NCBI RefSeq assembly: GCF_020169335.1
Contig: NZ_JAIEZN010000001.1
Span: 1,381,426 to 1,445,425, forward strand
Origin: Devosia aquimaris
GTDB taxonomy: Bacteria > Pseudomonadota > Alphaproteobacteria > Rhizobiales > Devosiaceae
Direction: 5' to 3'
Length of the DNA stretch: 64,000 nucleotides
The first letter of the stretch is position 1, and each line of letters starts with the position of its first letter. A program made the position numbers and the translations under genes. Shown piece by piece: positions 1-7,210 of the stretch. A model generated the notes under the pieces. The model saw only the letters and a list, made by a program, of their open reading frames with translations, was not told the DNA's origin and made no database searches.

Positions 1-467
1 TCATCCTGGGCGCCACATCCTGGGCCTGGGGCGTGCGCGTCACCCGCGCCGAGACGCTCTCGATCCGGCAGCGGGACTATATCAAGAGCGCCGAGATGCT
101 GGGCGAACCGGCCTGGCGGATTATGGCCTTCGAGATCTTCCCCAACCTGCTCTCCATCGTCGGCATCAACCTGATCGGCAGCGTGATCTTTGCCGTCATT
201 GCCGAAGCCACTCTGGAATTCCTGGGCCTGGGCGACCCCAACACCGTCTCCTGGGGAATCATGCTGTTCAATGCGCAGAACGCCTCCGCCCTGTCGGTCG
301 GCGCCTGGTGGGACCTGCTGTCGCCCTGCCTGGCTCTGGCCCTGCTTGGCCTCAGCCTGGCCCTGCTCAACTTTGCCATCGACGAGGTCGCCAATCCGCG
401 CCTGCGCACCGGCGGCATGCTCAAGTCCTGGACCCGGATGGTCCGCCTCGGTGAGGGCAAGCTATGA
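1..467 (+). CDS. ABC transporter permease, peptide/nickel (DppC/OppC) type, 5' truncated
   Basis: C-terminal part of an inner-membrane permease; the reading frame is already open at position 3, so the start lies before the window. The remaining ~155 residues hold the cytoplasmic EAA-type loop that contacts the ATPases (SAEMLGEPAWRIMAFEIFPN) and then hydrophobic membrane segments, including one around GINLIGSVIFAVIAEATLEF and one around LALALLGLSLALLNFAI. The PROK BPD-type permease of peptide, opine or nickel importers is the best match. The stop overlaps the start of the next gene (ATGA at 464-467), so it is translationally coupled to the two ATPases downstream. The substrate cannot be read from this fragment because the binding protein is outside the window. 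Confidence 0.88.
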   Translation, partial: ILGATSWAWGVRVTRAETLSIRQRDYIKSAEMLGEPAWRIMAFEIFPNLLSIVGINLIGSVIFAVIAEATLEFLGLGDPNTVSWGIMLFNAQNASALSVGAWWDLLSPCLALALLGLSLALLNFAIDEVANPRLRTGGMLKSWTRMVRLGEGKL

Positions 468-1282
468 CCGAACAGGTTCTCTCCATCCGCAACCTGACCA
501 TCGACTATGTCGGCGGCGACAGCAATTTCCGTGCCGTCAAAGACGTCAGCTTTGACATCGCGCCCGGCGAGTTCTTTGGCCTGGCGGGTGAGTCCGGCTG
601 TGGCAAGAGCACGATTGCCTTCGCCGTCAGCCGACTGCATCGCCCGCCGGCGCTCATCCGTAGCGGCAGCGAGATCCTGGTTGGTGGACGCAATGTGCTC
701 GACCTCGACGACGAAGCCCTGCGCAGCTTCCGTTGGCGGGAAGTCGCAATGGTGTTTCAAAGTGCGATGAATTCGCTGAACCCAGTGCTAACCATTGCTG
801 ATCAGTTTTATGACGTATTGCGGGCCCACAGTCAGGTCACCCGCGAGCAGGCCCGCACACGCGCCGCCGAATTGCTCAAACTGGTCGATATCTCGCCCGA
901 CCGCCTCTCGGCCTATCCCCACCAGTGTTCCGGCGGCATGCGCCAGCGCATCGTCATCGCCATCTGCCTGGCACTCAATCCGCGCCTGCTGATCATGGAC
1001 GAACCCACAACCGCGCTCGATGTGGTGGTGCAGCGCGAAATCCTGCAACGCATTGATGTGCTGCGAAAAAAGCTGGGCTTCGCAGTGCTGTTCATCACCC
1101 ACGACCTGGGCCTGATGGTGCAGGTCAGCGACCGCATCGGCATCATGCTTGAGGGTGAACTGGTTGAGGTGAACGACGCCATCACCATCTACAACGCGCC
1201 CCAGCACCCCTATACCAGGCGCCTCTGGGCCTCGATGCCCCGCCTGCATGGGGAGCAGATCAAGCCGGAGGCCAATCTATGA
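464..1282 (+). CDS. ABC transporter ATP-binding protein, DppD/OppD type
   Basis: First ATPase of a peptide/nickel-type importer, 272 residues. Walker A is GESGCGKST (about residues 42-50), the signature is CSGGMRQR (about 154), Walker B is LLIMDEPTTALD (about 175-186) and the switch histidine is in ITHD. The C-terminal NAPQHPYTRRL stretch is typical of the oligopeptide-type ATPase family, although the protein is somewhat shorter than the usual ~320 residues and has little of the C-terminal extension. It overlaps the permease gene upstream by 4 bases and the second ATPase downstream by 4 bases (ATGA at 1279), indicating one operon and a heterodimeric ATPase pair. Confidence 0.93.
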   Translation: MTEQVLSIRNLTIDYVGGDSNFRAVKDVSFDIAPGEFFGLAGESGCGKSTIAFAVSRLHRPPALIRSGSEILVGGRNVLDLDDEALRSFRWREVAMVFQSAMNSLNPVLTIADQFYDVLRAHSQVTREQARTRAAELLKLVDISPDRLSAYPHQCSGGMRQRIVIAICLALNPRLLIMDEPTTALDVVVQREILQRIDVLRKKLGFAVLFITHDLGLMVQVSDRIGIMLEGELVEVNDAITIYNAPQHPYTRRLWASMPRLHGEQIKPEANL

Positions 1283-2184
1283 GCGAGCCCATTCTTCAGC
1301 TCGATTCCGTCTCGAAGATTTTCGGGCAGGGACGTGGTCTGGTCCATGCTGCCCGCAATGTCTCACTCACCCTCACGCCTGGACGGACGCTGGCACTGGT
1401 CGGCGAATCCGGCTCGGGCAAGACCACCGTGGCGCGCCTGATAATGCGGGAATATGTCCCCGACGGCGGGCGCGTGCTGTATCGGGGCGCAGCCCTCGAC
1501 GCGCGTGACGCCAAGGCGGTCAAAGCCTACCGTTCCGCCGTCCAGATGGTCTTTCAGGACCCCTTCGCCTCGCTCAACCCCACCCACACCATCCGCTACC
1601 ATCTCGAGCGCCCGCTGCGGCTGCACCAGCGGCAGCTTTCAGCCAGCGAGCGCCTGGCGCACGCGCGGGAACTGCTTGAGCGGGTCAAGCTCGACCCGGA
1701 TCAATTGCTGGCCAAGTTTCCGCATGAGCTCTCGGGCGGACAGCGCCAGCGCATTTCAATTGCCCGTGCATTGGCCGTCAATCCACAGGTGATTGTGGCC
1801 GACGAGCCCACCTCGATGCTTGACGTCTCGGTCCGCCTGGGTGTGCTGAACCTGCTCAACGATATGCGCAGCCAGCTTGGCCTCGCCCTGCTCTACATCA
1901 CCCATGATATCGCCACGGCCCGTTTCGTGGCCGGGGAAATCATGGTGATGTATGCCGGACAGGTTGTGGAATGGGGAGACACCGAAAGCGTGCTGAACAA
2001 TCCGCAGCACCCCTATACGCGCCTGCTGCTGGCGGCCGTGCCCGATCCGGACCGCCGCTTTGCCGACACCCCGCCCGGCACCGAGCTGGAGAGCATTGAA
2101 GTCATCCGCGAACAGGCCGCCCGGCCCCAGCCGGAAACGCGGCAGGTAGGCGACAATCACTTCATCCGCCCCATTCCAGTCTAG
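1279..2184 (+). CDS. ABC transporter ATP-binding protein, DppF/OppF type
   Basis: Second ATPase of the same importer, 301 residues. Walker A GESGSGKTT (about 42-50), signature LSGGQRQR (about 152), Walker B VIVADEPTSMLD, switch histidine in YITHD, and the family's NNPQHPYTRLLLAAVPDPD motif near the C terminus. It starts inside the end of the preceding ATPase gene, so the two are translated together and probably form a heterodimer on the permease. Last gene of the operon; no strong intrinsic terminator is obvious after it. Confidence 0.93.
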   Translation: MSEPILQLDSVSKIFGQGRGLVHAARNVSLTLTPGRTLALVGESGSGKTTVARLIMREYVPDGGRVLYRGAALDARDAKAVKAYRSAVQMVFQDPFASLNPTHTIRYHLERPLRLHQRQLSASERLAHARELLERVKLDPDQLLAKFPHELSGGQRQRISIARALAVNPQVIVADEPTSMLDVSVRLGVLNLLNDMRSQLGLALLYITHDIATARFVAGEIMVMYAGQVVEWGDTESVLNNPQHPYTRLLLAAVPDPDRRFADTPPGTELESIEVIREQAARPQPETRQVGDNHFIRPIPV

Positions 2185-2575
2185 GCACCAGCCAGTCGCC
2201 AACCAGACGCAGGGCGTCGAGCCCGTCTGCCCTAGCAGCGCTGTGACGGGGCTTGGCGCTACGCGCTAAACAGCTCGACGGCGAGCGGCCCGCTTTTTGG
2301 CCCCAGCGCAATGCTGGAGGGCGCAAGGCCTATTCCGCTCAGATCATCTCAGCCGCAGCCAAACATGCCGCCAGCGGCGCTCTCAGGGCGACCTAAGCGG
2401 ATTTGCCGGCACGACCAAACTGACCTGGACGCGATCCGCGCCAACTTAGCCGACCGCCTCGCAAACAAACAATTCAGCAGACCAAGACACGCGCCGACAG
2501 ATTGGTCGAAACACGAACGACCGCTGGGCACATAGAGATATGGGGGAGATGACGGCGCAAACCCTTGAGAAAGGG
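2185..2575. other. Gene-free stretch between ABC operon and tRNA-Asp
   Basis: About 390 bases with no convincing gene. A 74-codon open frame on the plus strand (2311-2535) has no ribosome-binding site and an unremarkable composition, so I treat it as chance. No clear hairpin-plus-T-run terminator for the ABC operon is visible. Confidence 0.5.
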
Positions 2576-2652
<77 letters not shown>

Positions 2653-2689
2653 AGCGGCTGATGACTGGTCATCTGCGCAACGTGGGTGT

Positions 2690-2718
2690 CGTTTACCGAC
2701 CGGCCATGATCAAGTCAA
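2690..2718 (-). promoter_or_regulatory. Candidate sigma-70 promoter of tRNA-Asp
   Basis: On the minus strand TTGACT (2713-2718) is followed after 17 bases by TAAACG (2690-2695), placing a start about 30 bases ahead of the mature tRNA. The -35 is strong, the -10 weak. Confidence 0.5.
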
Positions 2719-2911
2719 GCGACCAAATCCACATTGATGCGACATTTTCAAGAAACAGCCATCGGCTGTGGAAAAACCACGCCGGATCAGCCCCTAGCGC
2801 GCAATGCTTGATGTGAAACGTCAGATTCGCACTATCCCGCACCACCAGCGCGATGCCAGCGACTCTGTGTGGGATGAAATCTCCGGCGCGATGCGCCGCC
2901 TGGGAGGGGAA

Positions 2912-2987
<76 letters not shown>

Positions 2988-3058
2988 GCAGGGCATTGCC
3001 GCTGCAAGGTGGCCCTGATTAAGGTCCCTGCCCCATGCCGTCAACCGGCAAAATGAAA

Positions 3059-3084
3059 GGCCCCGGCGCAAAGCGCACGGGGCC
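3059..3084 (-). terminator. Intrinsic terminator of the HU gene
   Basis: Inverted repeat GGCCCCG(GCGC)/(GCGC)CGGGGCC about 28 bases past the HU stop; on the minus strand it is followed by a T-containing stretch (TTTCATTTT). Confidence 0.65.
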
Positions 3085-3111
3085 GATCAAAAGTTCAAAA
3101 AAGAACCGATC

Positions 3112-3384
3112 TTAGTTGATCGCGTCCTTCAGGCCCTTGCCGGGCTTGAACTTGGCCTGGTTGGAGGCCGGAATCTGAATCTCGGCGCCAGTGGCGGGGT
3201 TGCGGCCAGTCGAGGCCTTGCGCTGCGACACGGCAAATGTGCCGAAGCCGACCAGACGAACTTCTTCGCCAGCCTTGAGGGTGTTGGTAATGGCTTCAAA
3301 CACTGCGTCAACCGCCTCGGCGGCCTGAGCCTTCGTAATCGTCGCTTTGTCGGCGACGACGCCAACCAGATCGTTCTTGTTCAT
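3112..3384 (-). CDS. hup: DNA-binding protein HU
   Basis: Histone-like nucleoid protein of 90 residues, the normal family length. It begins MNKNDLV, has the alpha-helical dimer core, and carries the DNA-wrapping beta-arm with GRNPATG followed by KFKPGKGLKDAIN, the standard HU C terminus. It bends and compacts DNA as a dimer. The start has a good ribosome-binding site (GTGAGGAAACGCA before ATG). In many Hyphomicrobiales it follows lon directly; here an efflux/regulator block (3583-7144) lies between the two. Confidence 0.97.
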   Translation of the reverse strand: MNKNDLVGVVADKATITKAQAAEAVDAVFEAITNTLKAGEEVRLVGFGTFAVSQRKASTGRNPATGAEIQIPASNQAKFKPGKGLKDAIN

Positions 3385-3521
3385 TGCGTTTCCTCACAGT
3401 GAAGTGCCCGCCCTCGCTGGCGAACTTTAAAACGCGGCAACCCTTGGTCGATTCTGGACCAAACGCAAGGATTTCCGGGCATAACGCGAGGCCGGACGGT
3501 ACAAAACCGTTAATGAACCTG

Positions 3522-3574
3522 AAAAACAGCCCGGGCAAGTCCGGAAAGTGCCTATGCCAAGGTTTTCCGGGCTT
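3522..3574 (-). terminator. Candidate terminator after the first TetA-like gene
   Basis: On the minus strand AGCCCGG ... CCGGGCT brackets an inner CCGGAAA/TTTCCGG pair and is followed by GTTTTT, just beyond the efflux gene's stop. Two alternative foldings are possible, so the exact stem is uncertain. Confidence 0.5.
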
Positions 3575-3582
3575 TTCCGCGG

Positions 3583-4791
3583 CTATCCTGCCGCATCGGC
3601 GGCTGGCGGCAACACACGCGGCAAACGCCCGATTCCCAGCATGAGCGGCAGGGCCAACAGATAGACCGCAATGGAAACCAGCCAGATCATTCCCGGCCAG
3701 CCCGGCCGCACCAGGAAATAGATGGAGCTGAAAAACAGCGGCCCGAACACCGCAGCCAGACTCACCAGGCTGGCCAGAACGCCCTGCAGCTGCCCCTGCC
3801 GTTCACCGTCGACCTGACGGGTCGTGAGCGACTGCAAAGCCGGCATGCCAATGCCACCCATGGCGAAGATAGGTGCCATCGCGAACAACACCCAGCCGAA
3901 TGGCGTCAGCGCCAGCGTGAGCATGGCGCCGATCTCAAAGGCCATGCCCAGCAACAGCGCGCGCCGCTCTCCCAGCCGCGCCACCACTGGCCCGGTCAGG
4001 AAGGCCTGTGCCAGGGCATGGAACACGCCAAACGCCCCCAGCGACAGGCCGATGGTCAAACCCGTCCACTGGAATGTGTCCTCGGCATAGATGGCCCAGG
4101 TGGTGCCGTAGATCGTGCCGACGAAATTGAGGATGACAAACAGTGCCATCAGCGGAATCAGCGATTTGAAGGTTAGCGCCCAGCGCAAAGGCTTGAAGGG
4201 GTTGAGTGTGTCCGGCGTCACCCGTCCACCTGCAAAGCCGCGTCGCGACTCTGGAAGCAGGAACAGCGCCACCGCAAAATTGACGCCATTGAGCAGGGCA
4301 GCGGCGATAAACGGCGCCCGCACCCAGGCCTCTCCCAGAATACCGCCCAGCACCGGCCCGATGATGAAGCCGATGCCGAACATGGCGTGGAAATAGCCGA
4401 ATCGCTTGGCGCGCTGCTCCTCGGTGGAAATGTCGGTGATATAGGCGGTCGCCACCGCCATGTTGGCGCTGGTGATGCCGGCGATAGCGCGCCCCAGCAC
4501 AAGCATCCATAGCTCTGGTGCGAATGCCATGATGACATAGTCGATCGCCGCGCCGGCCAGGGAGATCAGCAGCACTGGCCGGCGTCCGAACCGATCGCTG
4601 AGCACGCCCAAAACTGGCGAGAACAGGAACTGGCAGGCTGCGTACAGCGCCAGCATGAGACCCAGCATGGTTGAAATCTGGCTGGTATGGCCCACTTCGC
4701 GCAAAAGTGCCGGCAGAATGGGGAAGATGAGCCCGATCCCCACGGCATCCAGCATCACCGCGCCAAGGATGACGATCAGGGGCTTGTTCAC
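3583..4791 (-). CDS. MFS efflux pump, TetA-like (12 TM)
   Basis: Drug/H+ antiporter of 402 residues, the usual length for TetA. It shows the TetA landmarks: Asp15 in VMLDAVGIG of TM1, the loop 2-3 motif GVLSDRFGRRP (Asp66 and flanking Arg), SLAGAAIDY after it, and GRAIAGITSANMAVA. About twelve hydrophobic segments are evident. These features match tetracycline-type efflux proteins, but substrate cannot be deduced; many chromosomal homologues give no or low tetracycline resistance. It is clearly paralogous to the pump at 5216-6409, and the two share long identical stretches in the N-terminal half. It starts MNKPLIV with a ribosome-binding site (GGAGAGAAGCC) upstream. Confidence 0.88.
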   Translation of the reverse strand: MNKPLIVILGAVMLDAVGIGLIFPILPALLREVGHTSQISTMLGLMLALYAACQFLFSPVLGVLSDRFGRRPVLLISLAGAAIDYVIMAFAPELWMLVLGRAIAGITSANMAVATAYITDISTEEQRAKRFGYFHAMFGIGFIIGPVLGGILGEAWVRAPFIAAALLNGVNFAVALFLLPESRRGFAGGRVTPDTLNPFKPLRWALTFKSLIPLMALFVILNFVGTIYGTTWAIYAEDTFQWTGLTIGLSLGAFGVFHALAQAFLTGPVVARLGERRALLLGMAFEIGAMLTLALTPFGWVLFAMAPIFAMGGIGMPALQSLTTRQVDGERQGQLQGVLASLVSLAAVFGPLFFSSIYFLVRPGWPGMIWLVSIAVYLLALPLMLGIGRLPRVLPPAADAAG

Positions 4792-4973
4792 GGCTTCTCT
4801 CCTCCACCGCCATTTTGGCGCCTGTGGGCGTAAGGCGTCCGTCGATCCGAGGCAAGGCCTTCCACCGCCTCCGGGTCTATCGCCTTGTGCTGTCAGATCG
4901 CGGCAGCACCATTTGGCAGGCGGTGTCTGGCGGTGGGTGTGATAGGCCAGAGCCTCAGAACCTCGAGGAACTT

Positions 4974-5207
4974 ATGGTCGTTGCTTTCATCGTGCAGGGC
5001 TTTCAACTCAGGGGCCGCAAATTGCTGCCCGACCAGGCGCGCACCGCCAAGACCCGTGAGGATGCCATTTTGCTGGCTGAACGCATGGCCACCAGCCGCG
5101 CCGGCGTCTTCTGCTTCTCCCAGGACGTCGACATCGAGACCGACACCTATGACGAGCCCAAGGTGCTGCTGCGTCTGGGGCAGCTGCCGCCCGGCCTGCC
5201 GGAGTAG
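4974..5207 (+). CDS. Small conserved-looking hypothetical protein (77 aa)
   Basis: I do not recognise a named family. The start chosen is the ATG at 4974 with CGAGGAACTT directly upstream, giving 77 residues; a longer open frame extends to 4815 but its extra residues look non-coding. The protein starts MVVAFIVQGFQLRGRKLLPDQ, then an amphipathic segment resembling an alpha-helix (TREDAILLAERMATSRAG), and an acidic stretch (DVDIETDTYDEP) before a C-terminal GQLPPGLPE. No signal peptide or membrane segment. It reads in the opposite direction between two paralogous efflux genes, so it may have been present before the duplication or come with the block. Confidence 0.7.
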   Translation: MVVAFIVQGFQLRGRKLLPDQARTAKTREDAILLAERMATSRAGVFCFSQDVDIETDTYDEPKVLLRLGQLPPGLPE

Positions 5208-5215
5208 CCGCCGCC

Positions 5216-6409
5216 TCAGCCAGCCGGGGCTGCAACGCTCCCCGGCCGCCGGAACGTCGCAAACAATGGCGTCGCCGCGAGATAGAGCCCTGCCCCCACG
5301 ATCCACACTGTGCCGATCCACACATTGCGGGTCGAAAAGAACACCACTGTAGTCAATACGGGTCCGACAATGCCAGCCAGCCCCATCAGGCTGGCCATCA
5401 CGCCCTGCAACTGTCCCTGCTGCTCGGCCGTAACGCGGGCCGTCAGCAGCGACTGCAGCGCCGGCATGGCCACGCCCCCCAGGGCAAACAGCGGCGTGAC
5501 GGCATAACCCATCCAGCCCTGGTTGGCGAAGGCCATGAGCACATAGGCAAGCGCGTCAAACGACACGCCGATCATCAGCGCGCCAAGATCGCCAAAGCGA
5601 CGCGACAGTGGCCCCACCAGCAGCGCTTGTGCCAGGGCTCCCGAGACGCCAAAGATCGCGAACGACACACCCATGTGTACCGGGTCCCAACCGAAGCGGT
5701 CGGCACCATAGACCACCCAGACCGTCCCCGGTATTGCCGCAACCAGGCCAAAGGTCACCGATACCAGCACCAAAGGCAACAGCGCCTTGAAATTCCACAG
5801 CCAGACCAATGGCGCCAGGGGATTGAAGTCCTTGAGCGCAAACCTGGTAGGGCTACCTCGCCGGCTCTCGGGCAGAACAAAGAGCGCCACCAGCAGGTTG
5901 ATGCCGTTGAGAAGGGCAGCCAGCACAAAGGGCGACCGAAGCCACCAGGTCCCCAGTAGGCCGCCGATCACCGGACCGACGATGAAGCCACTGCTCATCA
6001 CCGCACCGATCAAGCCAAAGCGCTGCGCCCGCTGATCGGGCGGGGTAATGTCCGCGATATAGGCCGATGCAACTGCCATGTTGGCGCTGGTGATGCCGGC
6101 CACAGCGCGCCCCATCACCAGCACCCAGCCAAGCGGCGTCAGCGCCATCACCAGATAATCCAGCAGCGTTCCGGCAAGAGACAACAGCAGCACCGGGCGC
6201 CGCCCGAACCGGTCGCTCAGGGCCCCGAGCACTGGTGAAAACACGAACTGCATCAACGCATACGCAGCAAGCATCAGGCCAAACAACAGGCCAAAGTCAC
6301 CACTGCCGGTCACCTCGGTCAGCAGGTCTGGGAGGATGGGAACAATCACCCCTGCGCCAATAGCGTCCAGGGCGACTGTCGCGAGAATGACATACAGGGC
6401 CTTGTTCAC
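5216..6409 (-). CDS. MFS efflux pump, TetA-like, second paralogue
   Basis: 397-residue proton-driven efflux protein of the TetA type. I start it at GTG 6409, which has AGGAGG spaced 5-6 bases upstream; an open frame continues to 6757 but would run through the tetR operators and into tetR. Asp15 (TVALDAIGAG), Asp66 in GALSDRFGRRP and GRAVAGITSANMAVA are all present. The gene is divergent from tetR with three operator-like palindromes between them, so it is most likely repressed by that TetR and induced by its ligand. The close paralogue at 3583-4791 has no such operators near its start. Substrate is unknown; a tetracycline-like or other hydrophobic compound is plausible. Confidence 0.9.
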   Translation of the reverse strand: MNKALYVILATVALDAIGAGVIVPILPDLLTEVTGSGDFGLLFGLMLAAYALMQFVFSPVLGALSDRFGRRPVLLLSLAGTLLDYLVMALTPLGWVLVMGRAVAGITSANMAVASAYIADITPPDQRAQRFGLIGAVMSSGFIVGPVIGGLLGTWWLRSPFVLAALLNGINLLVALFVLPESRRGSPTRFALKDFNPLAPLVWLWNFKALLPLVLVSVTFGLVAAIPGTVWVVYGADRFGWDPVHMGVSFAIFGVSGALAQALLVGPLSRRFGDLGALMIGVSFDALAYVLMAFANQGWMGYAVTPLFALGGVAMPALQSLLTARVTAEQQGQLQGVMASLMGLAGIVGPVLTTVVFFSTRNVWIGTVWIVGAGLYLAATPLFATFRRPGSVAAPAG

Positions 6410-6427
6410 ACAGACCTCCTCAAGTAC

Positions 6428-6479
6428 CTTATCAGCGATAAATTCACTTATCATCGATAAGCGCCTTATCAACGATAAG
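6428..6479. promoter_or_regulatory. Three tandem TetR-type operators
   Basis: Three 15-base palindromes of the form CTTATC-NNN-GATAAG lie between the divergent efflux and tetR genes: 6428-6442 (CTTATCAGCGATAAA), 6447-6461 (CTTATCATCGATAAG) and 6465-6479 (CTTATCAACGATAAG). Centres are 19 and 18 bases apart. The layout resembles the tet operators of Tn10 (CTATCATTGATAG core), which however number two. Confidence 0.85.
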
Positions 6480-6496
6480 TCAAGAGGAGAAGACGC

Positions 6497-7144
6497 ATGG
6501 CCATAGATCGCGACCACATTGTCGACGAGGCACTGTCGCTGCTGAACGAGGTGGGGATCGACAAACTGACCACGCGCAAGCTCGCCGAACGCCTCGGCGT
6601 GGCCCAGCCGGCGCTGTATTGGCACTTCGGCAACAAGTCGGCGCTGCTCGATGCAATGAACAGCGCCATGCTGGCGCGCTACCACACTCATCGCCTGCCC
6701 CAGCCAGGCGAGGACTGGATTGCCTTCACCCTGGCAAACGCCCGGAGCATGCGCCACACCCTGCTCTCCGTGCGGGACGGCGCGCGACTGACTGCCGGCA
6801 CCAGGCCATCGACACCAGACTTTGCCGATACCGAACAGGTGCTCAGGCTCTATGTCGATGCTGGGTTCACCGCTGAAGAGGCACTCAATATCGCCCTGTC
6901 GATGGCGCGATATGTGGTTGGCTACGTGCTGGAGGAACAGGGCGAGCGAGCGCGCAACGAGCAGGACACCGCCGACGCAAGCACATTCGACGAAGACCTG
7001 GCCGAGTTTCCTCTCCTCCGGCGGGCCGCGCAGTCATTGCTGCAAACCGGAACGATCAACACGGAGAAGGCGTTTGAGAGCGGCTTGCGCTACTTCATCG
7101 ACGGCATCGCCCAAAGCCTTCGCGCCAGGACACAGCAAAACTAG
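6497..7144 (+). CDS. TetR-family transcriptional repressor (tetracycline-repressor type)
   Basis: 215-residue repressor resembling true Tet repressors along its whole length rather than only in the DNA-binding part. The HTH is about residues 24-44 (LTTRKLAERLGVAQPALYWHF). In the core, several ligand-pocket positions of Tn10 TetR seem to be kept: the His of HTH (about 65), an Asn in the following helix (LANARSM), the GTRP loop (Thr and Arg) and the Gln of TEQV; the His100 position is Thr. It should bind the palindromes just upstream, repressing itself and the divergent pump. Ribosome-binding site AGAGGAG precedes the ATG. Confidence 0.9.
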   Translation: MAIDRDHIVDEALSLLNEVGIDKLTTRKLAERLGVAQPALYWHFGNKSALLDAMNSAMLARYHTHRLPQPGEDWIAFTLANARSMRHTLLSVRDGARLTAGTRPSTPDFADTEQVLRLYVDAGFTAEEALNIALSMARYVVGYVLEEQGERARNEQDTADASTFDEDLAEFPLLRRAAQSLLQTGTINTEKAFESGLRYFIDGIAQSLRARTQQN

Positions 7145-7166
7145 GACGGCACCAGGCTCAATAAAA

Positions 7167-7190
7167 AACGGCGGCCCGAAGGCCGCCGTT
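7167..7190. terminator. Bidirectional terminator between tetR and lon
   Basis: Perfect 10-bp stem AACGGCGGCC / GGCCGCCGTT with a CGAA loop. Reading leftward from lon the stem is followed by TTTTTTATT, so it is a strong terminator for lon; in the tetR direction the T-run is poor. Confidence 0.88.
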
Positions 7191-7210
7191 CTCATTCACT
7201 TTACCGCTTT

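Noticed and set aside
2311..2535. 74-codon frame in the stretch before tRNA-Asp
   Set aside because: No ribosome-binding site, composition not gene-like.
6410..6757. N-terminal extension of the second pump to 6757
   Set aside because: It would run through the operators and tetR; the GTG at 6409 has AGGAGG at the right distance.
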